From Parvularcula mediterranea (GTDB lineage Bacteria > Pseudomonadota > Alphaproteobacteria > Caulobacterales > Parvularculaceae): 64,000 nt of DNA. A program made the translations under genes and the position numbers. Below the pieces are notes generated by a model. That model was not told where the DNA came from. It searched no databases and saw only the letters and a program-made list of their open reading frames with translations. Shown piece by piece: positions 59,502-64,000 of the stretch; positions within the stretch are counted from its first letter, which is position 1; the number at the start of each line of letters is the position of its first letter. The stretch is taken from assembly GCF_013085255.1 (NCBI RefSeq), contig NZ_JABFCX010000002.1, forward strand, positions 1,230,501 through 1,294,500, written 5' to 3'.

Positions 59502-60103
59502 TCGGACATCTTTCGGGACGTGTGCTGAGCGTTGGCGCAGACACCGCCATCATCGATGTGGGCGGTGTCGGCTATGAGGTGAGCTGCGCTCCGCGGACGT
59601 TACAGAAGTTCGTGGTCGGAGAAACGGTATCGGTCGCCGTTGAGACCCTGGTCGCCGAAACGTTCATTAAGCTCGTCGCCTTCGAGGCCGAGGATGAGCG
59701 CCGCTGCTTTCGTATGCTGCAATCGGTGCAGGGCGTCGGTTCCAAGGCTGCTCTGGCGATCCTCCAGGTCCTGAAACCCGGCGCGCTCCTCGATGCGATC
59801 TCGCTTGGCGACAAGGCCGCCGTCGCGCGGGCGCAGGGCGTTGGTCCAAAACTCGCAACACGGATCGTCACCGAGCTCAAGGATAAGACCAACGGCATTT
59901 TCGCAGGCCGCGCGCCTATATCTGCGCCTGAAGCGTCAGAGCCTGCGCCGTCTGGCGCAGGGTTTGAGGCCGTCTCAGCGCTCGTCAATCTCGGCTATGA
60001 CGAAGCCGCCGCGCGGGCTGCGGTGACCGAGGCCCGGGGCGATGGCGATGCGCCTGTCGAGGCGCTAATCCCTGCGGCCCTTAAACTGCTGGCGCCGAAA
60101 TGA
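59498..60103 (+). CDS. ruvA: Holliday junction DNA-binding protein RuvA
   Basis: The 201-residue product has the OB-fold N-terminus ([20 protein letters not shown]), two helix-hairpin-helix motifs ([16 protein letters not shown] and [19 protein letters not shown]), and the C-terminal UBA-like domain III ([19 protein letters not shown]) that contacts RuvB. It recognises four-way junctions. It overlaps ruvC and ruvB by four bases each. Confidence 0.96.
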   Translation: MIGHLSGRVLSVGADTAIIDVGGVGYEVSCAPRTLQKFVVGETVSVAVETLVAETFIKLVAFEAEDERRCFRMLQSVQGVGSKAALAILQVLKPGALLDAISLGDKAAVARAQGVGPKLATRIVTELKDKTNGIFAGRAPISAPEASEPAPSGAGFEAVSALVNLGYDEAAARAAVTEARGDGDAPVEALIPAALKLLAPK

Positions 60104-61113
60104 CCGAAGACCGGATCACCGAAGGCGAACGTCAGGTGACGGACGATGACGCCGCCCTGCGCCCAAAGCGCCTCTCCGATTTTGTCGGTCAACGGAGCGT
60201 CAAGGACAATCTCTCCGTCTTCGTCGAGGCCGCGAAGAAGCGCGGAGAGGCGATGGACCACGTCCTCTTCTTCGGCCCGCCCGGCCTAGGCAAGACGACC
60301 CTCGCTCAGATCGTCGCGAACGAATTAGGCGTCGGCTTCCGCGCCACATCAGGTCCCGTTATCGCCAAGGCTGGTGACCTAGCGGCCTTGCTGACGAGCC
60401 TTGAGCCCCACGACGTCCTCTTCATCGATGAGATCCACCGCCTGACCCCTGCGGTGGAGGAGATCCTCTACCCGGCGATGGAGGATTATCACCTCGATCT
60501 CATCATCGGTGAGGGACCGGCAGCGCGGTCGGTGAAGATCGACCTGCCGCGCTTCACGCTGGTGGGCGCCACGACGCGGTCGGGCCTCCTGACCAAGCCG
60601 CTTCTTGACCGGTTCGGCATTCCGCTCCGGCTTGATTTCTACGAGCCGAAAGACCTTGCACGGATCGTCACGCGAGGCGCTGAAAAGCTCGGTACGCCGA
60701 TCACCGAAGACGGCGCGGCGGAGATTGCGAAACGCAGCCGCGGTACGCCCCGTGTCACAGGCCGCCTCCTGCGCCGGGTCCGCGATGTGGCCAGTGTCGA
60801 GGGCGAGGGCCGTATCGACCGCGAGATGGCGGCGAAGGCGCTGGCGCGGCTCGATGTCGACAGCATTGGCCTCGACGGCCTCGACAGGCGCTATCTCTCG
60901 ACGATCATGGAGAATTTCGGCGGCGGACCCGTCGGGGTCGAGACGATCGCCGCGAGCCTTTCTGAAGGCCGCGACGCCATCGAAGACGTCATCGAGCCCT
61001 TCCTTTTGCAACAAGGCCTCATCCAGCGCACGCCGCGTGGCCGCATGGTCACCGAGCGCGCCTACCAGCATCTCGGCCTCACCCCGCCGCGCCGGAACCC
61101 GGAGCTTTTCTGA
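60100..61113 (+). CDS. ruvB: Holliday junction branch migration ATPase RuvB
   Basis: The 337-residue AAA+ motor has [11 protein letters not shown], the Walker [14 protein letters not shown], Walker [10 protein letters not shown], sensor 1 [12 protein letters not shown] and the arginine-rich [18 protein letters not shown] sensor 2. The winged-helix end has [14 protein letters not shown]. It drives branch migration with RuvA. The stop overlaps the ybgC start by one base. Confidence 0.97.
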   Translation: MTEDRITEGERQVTDDDAALRPKRLSDFVGQRSVKDNLSVFVEAAKKRGEAMDHVLFFGPPGLGKTTLAQIVANELGVGFRATSGPVIAKAGDLAALLTSLEPHDVLFIDEIHRLTPAVEEILYPAMEDYHLDLIIGEGPAARSVKIDLPRFTLVGATTRSGLLTKPLLDRFGIPLRLDFYEPKDLARIVTRGAEKLGTPITEDGAAEIAKRSRGTPRVTGRLLRRVRDVASVEGEGRIDREMAAKALARLDVDSIGLDGLDRRYLSTIMENFGGGPVGVETIAASLSEGRDAIEDVIEPFLLQQGLIQRTPRGRMVTERAYQHLGLTPPRRNPELF

Positions 61114-61529
61114 TGCACCCGCTACGCACGACCCGCCAGGACTATCGCATCTATTTCGAAGACACAGACGTCACCGGTATCGTCTACCACGCGAACTACA
61201 TCAAATACTTCGAGCGCGGACGAACGGAAGCCCTGCGGGCCAGCTTCTCCGACTTAGGAGCGCTGATGGAGACCGATGACCCCTGCACCTTCGCGGTGGC
61301 CAGCCTCGACATCGCTTATAAAGTGCCCGCGAAGCTCGACGATATCATCAGTGTCGAGACAACCCTCGAAAGCGCTAAGGGCGCGAAGATGGTGTTCGAT
61401 CAAAAGATCTTCCGTGGCGAGACACTTCTCGCCGAAGGCAAGGTGGTCGTCGCTGTCATTACCCTCGATGGTCGCCCCCGGCGTATGCCTGAGGCGATGA
61501 AGGTCCGGATGGCTGAGCTGACAGCTTAG
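61113..61529 (+). CDS. ybgC: Acyl-CoA thioesterase YbgC
   Basis: The 138-residue hot-dog fold product has YFEDTDVTGIVYHANYIKYFERGRTEAL, in which the catalytic Asp is in the DTDxxGxVYHxNY signature. It hydrolyses short-chain or acyl-ACP-related thioesters near the inner membrane and often belongs to tol-pal operons. Here it follows ruvCAB and tolQ/R are not seen to the right, since the next gene is convergent and shares its last four bases. Confidence 0.92.
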   Translation: MHPLRTTRQDYRIYFEDTDVTGIVYHANYIKYFERGRTEALRASFSDLGALMETDDPCTFAVASLDIAYKVPAKLDDIISVETTLESAKGAKMVFDQKIFRGETLLAEGKVVVAVITLDGRPRRMPEAMKVRMAELTA

Positions 61530-62125
61530 CCGCGCTTCCGAAAGGCGACCACACCAAGGCCTGTCAGGAATAGGAGCGGCGCTGCGGGCAGCGGGATCTC
61601 ATTCGATACGCGGTCGAACTGGAAGTCACCGAACGCGCGGAAATCATTCCCCCCAAAGACCAATGTCGCAATTGGTCCAACGCCTGCGAAATCGAACAGG
61701 CGTGTGCGCGAGCTCGTTTCCATGGCGTCATCCCAGCTCCGTGCCGCCAGGAGCTGGTTGCCCGTGTCGAACGCCTGAACGGAAAAGGGCGACCGGGTGC
61801 TGGTTTGCTCAGCCTGGAAACTGATGTTGAAGACCGGCGCATCGAAGTACATGGCGCCCGATGCTCCGCAGGGAGCGAATTGCCCTTGGAAGCAGAACAT
61901 CCGCTGGAAGGTGAAATTCGAGTCCAGGAACAGGATCGCGTTCGGCAGGAACCCTGGCGCATTGCTGAAGAAGCTATCGAGCCGGGCAGGACCGATGTCG
62001 AAGCCGGCCGGCCCATCACTTTGCTGTGAGTTTGCCGGAAAAGGCGTCAGGTCAATCATCGCTGCGTGTGCGGACGAAAGCCCAAGTAGTGCAGCCGCTG
62101 CGGCGGCTAGAAATCTGATCGGCAT
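61526..62125 (-). CDS. Exported protein with PEP-CTERM-like sorting tail
   Basis: The 199-residue product begins MPIRFLAAAAAALLGLSSAHA, a signal peptide. A beta-rich domain follows (about residues 22-170), with two Cys in RMFCFQGQFAPCG. The tail is NEIPLPAAPLLFLTGLGV ending FRKRG, a VPLPA-type signal. GAGGGG lies seven bases before the ATG at 62123-62125. No neighbour is functionally linked. The passenger is unknown. Confidence 0.78.
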   Translation of the reverse strand: MPIRFLAAAAAALLGLSSAHAAMIDLTPFPANSQQSDGPAGFDIGPARLDSFFSNAPGFLPNAILFLDSNFTFQRMFCFQGQFAPCGASGAMYFDAPVFNISFQAEQTSTRSPFSVQAFDTGNQLLAARSWDDAMETSSRTRLFDFAGVGPIATLVFGGNDFRAFGDFQFDRVSNEIPLPAAPLLFLTGLGVVAFRKRG

Positions 62126-62232
62126 GGATATTCCCCTCATCAAAACCGTCCGCCCCCTCATCGGCGAACGGCCCGGTTTTAGCTGAGGGAAGGTGGCGGG
62201 CGAAGGCTGGGGTGCAGCCCTCGCATGGGGGG

Positions 62233-62802
62233 TCAGGCCTTGATCAGCTCCATGAGCTGTTGCTGCAGGCCAGCGTCGGTTTTGAACTCTCCGAGCAGTG
62301 TGCGCGTCACACAATCGACGCCTTGCTTGTTGATACCGCGGGTCGAGATGCACTGGTGCTCGCCATACATGATGACGGCCACGCCGCGGGGCTTGAGGAC
62401 CTTGTTGATCGTCTGGGCGATTTGCTCCGTAAGCGTCTCTTGGCTCTGAAGGCGCTTGGCGTAGGCGTCGACCACGCGGGCGAGCTTAGAGATACCCACC
62501 ACGCGGTCACCGGGAAGGTAGGCGACATGGGCCGTGCCGATCATCGGCGCGACGTGGTGCTCGCAATGGCTCTCGAAGCGGATGCCCTTCATCATGACGA
62601 TGTCGTTATAACCGCCGACATCATCAAAGGTCCGCCCAAGGAGGGCCTCAGGGTCTTCTTTATACCCTTTGAACCAGTCGTCATAGGCGCCGATGAAGCG
62701 CTTGGGCGTATCGACCAGGCCCTCGCGGTCAGGGTCGTCGCCGATATATGCCAGCAGCGTACGGACGGCAGCCATGGCCTCGTCTTTGGATGGTCGGCCC
62801 AT
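62233..62802 (-). CDS. folE: GTP cyclohydrolase I
   Basis: The 189-residue product has DDPDREGLVDTPKRFIGAYD, the zinc-binding ESHCEHHVAPMIG, LPGDRVVGISKLARVV and GVDCVTRTLLGEF with the second zinc Cys. It makes dihydroneopterin triphosphate for folate. GTP is also the precursor of riboflavin, so its position four bases after ribH groups the two pteridine-type pathways. Confidence 0.96.
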   Translation of the reverse strand: MGRPSKDEAMAAVRTLLAYIGDDPDREGLVDTPKRFIGAYDDWFKGYKEDPEALLGRTFDDVGGYNDIVMMKGIRFESHCEHHVAPMIGTAHVAYLPGDRVVGISKLARVVDAYAKRLQSQETLTEQIAQTINKVLKPRGVAVIMYGEHQCISTRGINKQGVDCVTRTLLGEFKTDAGLQQQLMELIKA

Positions 62803-62806
62803 GACG

Positions 62807-63277
62807 TCAGCCCTTCTTGATCGCGATGAGGGTGTTGGCGGTCTCGACAGCGACCGTGGCCGCCTCTGCGCCCTTGTTGCCGAGCTTGATACCGGCCCTG
62901 TCCATGGCCTGTTCGACCGTTTCAGTCGTCAGGATACCGAAGACCGTGGGGACGCCTGTGTCGAGGCCGACCTTGGCAATGCCTTTGGCGGCTTCGCCAG
63001 CGACATAGTCGAAATGCGCCGTCGCCCCGCGGATCACGCAGCCGAGGCAGACGATGGCGTCATAGTGCCCGGTTTCTGCGGCGGCCTTTGCCGTAATCGG
63101 GACCTCGAAGGCGCCCGGCACGGTGACATGGGTGATGGCTTCATCCGCGACCCCGTGCTTCTTGAGGGTTGCGAGGGCACCTTCGGTCAGTCTGCTGACA
63201 ATAAAGTCGTTCCATTGGGTGTCGATGACGCAGACGCGGAGCTTCGATCCGTCGGCGCTTCCTTCAATGCGGTTCAT
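62807..63277 (-). CDS. ribH: 6,7-dimethyl-8-ribityllumazine synthase
   Basis: The 156-residue product has DTQWNDFIVSRLTEGAL, VTVPGAFEVPITAKA and CLGCVIRGATAHFDYVAGEAAKGI, with the active-site His. It condenses the ribB product with the ribityl-aminopyrimidine to lumazine. The ATG at 63275-63277 gives family length; the extension adds 12 codons. It lies seven bases after ribB. Confidence 0.95.
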   Translation of the reverse strand: MNRIEGSADGSKLRVCVIDTQWNDFIVSRLTEGALATLKKHGVADEAITHVTVPGAFEVPITAKAAAETGHYDAIVCLGCVIRGATAHFDYVAGEAAKGIAKVGLDTGVPTVFGILTTETVEQAMDRAGIKLGNKGAEAATVAVETANTLIAIKKG

Positions 63278-63284
63278 GATGGCC

Positions 63285-63917
63285 TCACGCAGCTTTTGCG
63301 CGGAGGGCAGCAATGTGCTGCTTCAGCGCTTCGGTGGTGGTGATGGGGATGTCGTGCTTGGCGGCGAAGGCCTCGAGCTCTGGCCGACGGGCCATGGTGC
63401 CGTCGTCGTTCATCACCTCACAGATGACCGCGCCGGGGCGCAGGCCCGCGAGCTTGGCGAGGTCGACCGAGGCTTCGGTCTGGCCGCCTCGTGCGAGGAC
63501 GCCTTCAGGGTGCGCGCGCAGGGGGAACATGTGCCCGGGTGCGACAAGCTCGGTCGGTTCGCTTTCCGGGTCAATCAGCACAGAGACGGTCCGTGCACGA
63601 TCAGGAGCGGAGATGCCTGTGGACACCCCTTCGCGTGCTTCCACGGACACCGTAAACGGCGTGCCGAAGCCTGACTTGTTCTCTTCCGCAGGGACCATGG
63701 GCTTGAGCTTCAGCCTGTCCACGATTTCCGGCGCGAGGGCGCAGCAGACGAGGCCCCGTCCGTGCACGGCGCAGAAATTGATCGCTTCGGCGGTCGCGAA
63801 TTCAGCTGCGATACAGAGATCGCCTTCGTTTTCGCGGCCCTCATCGTCGGCGATGATGACAAAGCGTCCTTCGCGGAAGGCTTCGATGGCGTCCTCGACA
63901 GGTACGAAACCGCTCAT
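63285..63917 (-). CDS. ribB: 3,4-dihydroxy-2-butanone 4-phosphate synthase
   Basis: The 210-residue product has FVIIADDEGRENEGDLCIAA (metal/substrate acids), HGRGLVCCALAPE, FTVSVEAREGVSTGISAPDRA and LVAPGHMFPLRA, with the His of the HxF motif. It converts ribulose-5-phosphate to the four-carbon unit of riboflavin. There is no GTP cyclohydrolase II half, so it is the single-function RibB. Its start overlaps the ribE stop. Confidence 0.95.
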   Translation of the reverse strand: MSGFVPVEDAIEAFREGRFVIIADDEGRENEGDLCIAAEFATAEAINFCAVHGRGLVCCALAPEIVDRLKLKPMVPAEENKSGFGTPFTVSVEAREGVSTGISAPDRARTVSVLIDPESEPTELVAPGHMFPLRAHPEGVLARGGQTEASVDLAKLAGLRPGAVICEVMNDDGTMARRPELEAFAAKHDIPITTTEALKQHIAALRAKAA

Positions 63918-64000
63918 GACATCCGCTCCCTGATGATTTTCTCTGCAAACTTGGCCATGATATCGACCTCCAGATTGACCGGGTCGCCCGGGTTTTTCGT
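63914..64000 (-). CDS. ribE: Riboflavin synthase, 3' end only
   Basis: The last 28 codons are in the window: KNPGDPVNLEVDIMAKFAEK followed by IIRERMS and a stop at 63914-63916. GDxVNLEVDI..K is the C-terminal signature of riboflavin synthase alpha chain. The rest lies beyond the right edge. Its stop overlaps the ribB ATG by TGATG-type sharing, so ribE, ribB, ribH and folE form one operon. Confidence 0.85.
   Translation of the reverse strand, partial: TKNPGDPVNLEVDIMAKFAEKIIRERMS

Noticed and set aside
1-64000. CRISPR array, tRNA or rRNA genes
   Set aside because: No regularly spaced direct repeats and no cloverleaf or rRNA-like conserved stretches were noticed while reading; a dedicated tRNA scan was not possible.

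Overview
The window reads as a chromosomal segment of a GC-rich alphaproteobacterium. The gene order lptC-lptA-lptB-rpoN-hpf-ptsN, the alphaproteobacterial families DUF1150 and DUF2125, an HWE-type histidine kinase, a long dCTP deaminase, the zapA neighbourhood, ruvCAB-ybgC and radA-cvpA-purF all fit this. An Entner-Doudoroff aldolase and three proteins with C-terminal PEP-CTERM-like sorting tails point to the Caulobacterales/Parvularculales/Hyphomonad side rather than Rhizobiales, but that finer placement is inference. Coding density is high and many neighbouring genes overlap by 1-4 bases. I recognised no rRNA, tRNA or CRISPR array.

Left end, 1-7240, accessory. A decayed phage-associated gene pair (1-457) is followed by a two-gene minus-strand unit: a 1781-residue secreted RHS protein ending in a HExxH metallopeptidase-like domain, and five bases downstream a small lipoprotein that is the natural candidate for its immunity protein. 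This stretch looks more AT-rich and less dense than the rest. It ends in 580 bases without a convincing gene that contain a perfect 22-bp inverted repeat.

7241-25748, core. A D-2-hydroxyacid dehydrogenase, a small membrane protein and RNase D precede the LPS-export/sigma-54 cluster, which has a sigma-54-like element just upstream of ptsN. Then come DUF1150, undecaprenyl-diphosphatase, an M23 lipoprotein, a patatin and a TrkH-type transporter. A phosphate regulon control set (phoR, phoU, phoB) lacks the pst transporter genes. pyk-eda, an acyltransferase and trpS close the block, the last two separated by a palindromic bidirectional terminator.

25836-46379, mixed core and uncharacterised. An orphan three-gene operon (a C-terminally membrane-anchored protein, a periplasmic solute-binding-like protein and an internally duplicated membrane protein) is followed by ttcA, apaG, dcd, methyltransferases, pdeM, gloB, hisC, a minus-strand operon running from ccmF to DUF2125, an HWE kinase, and purF-cvpA-radA.

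46380-64000, core with exported proteins. There are three PEP-CTERM-like proteins, a folate cyclo-ligase, a structured intergenic stretch that may be 6S RNA, zapA, a central carbon cluster tkt-gap-pgk-fba that continues into a PH-domain protein, coq4 and thiE, the Holliday junction operon ruvC-ruvA-ruvB-ybgC, and finally a ribE(partial)-ribB-ribH-folE flavin/pterin operon cut by the window edge.
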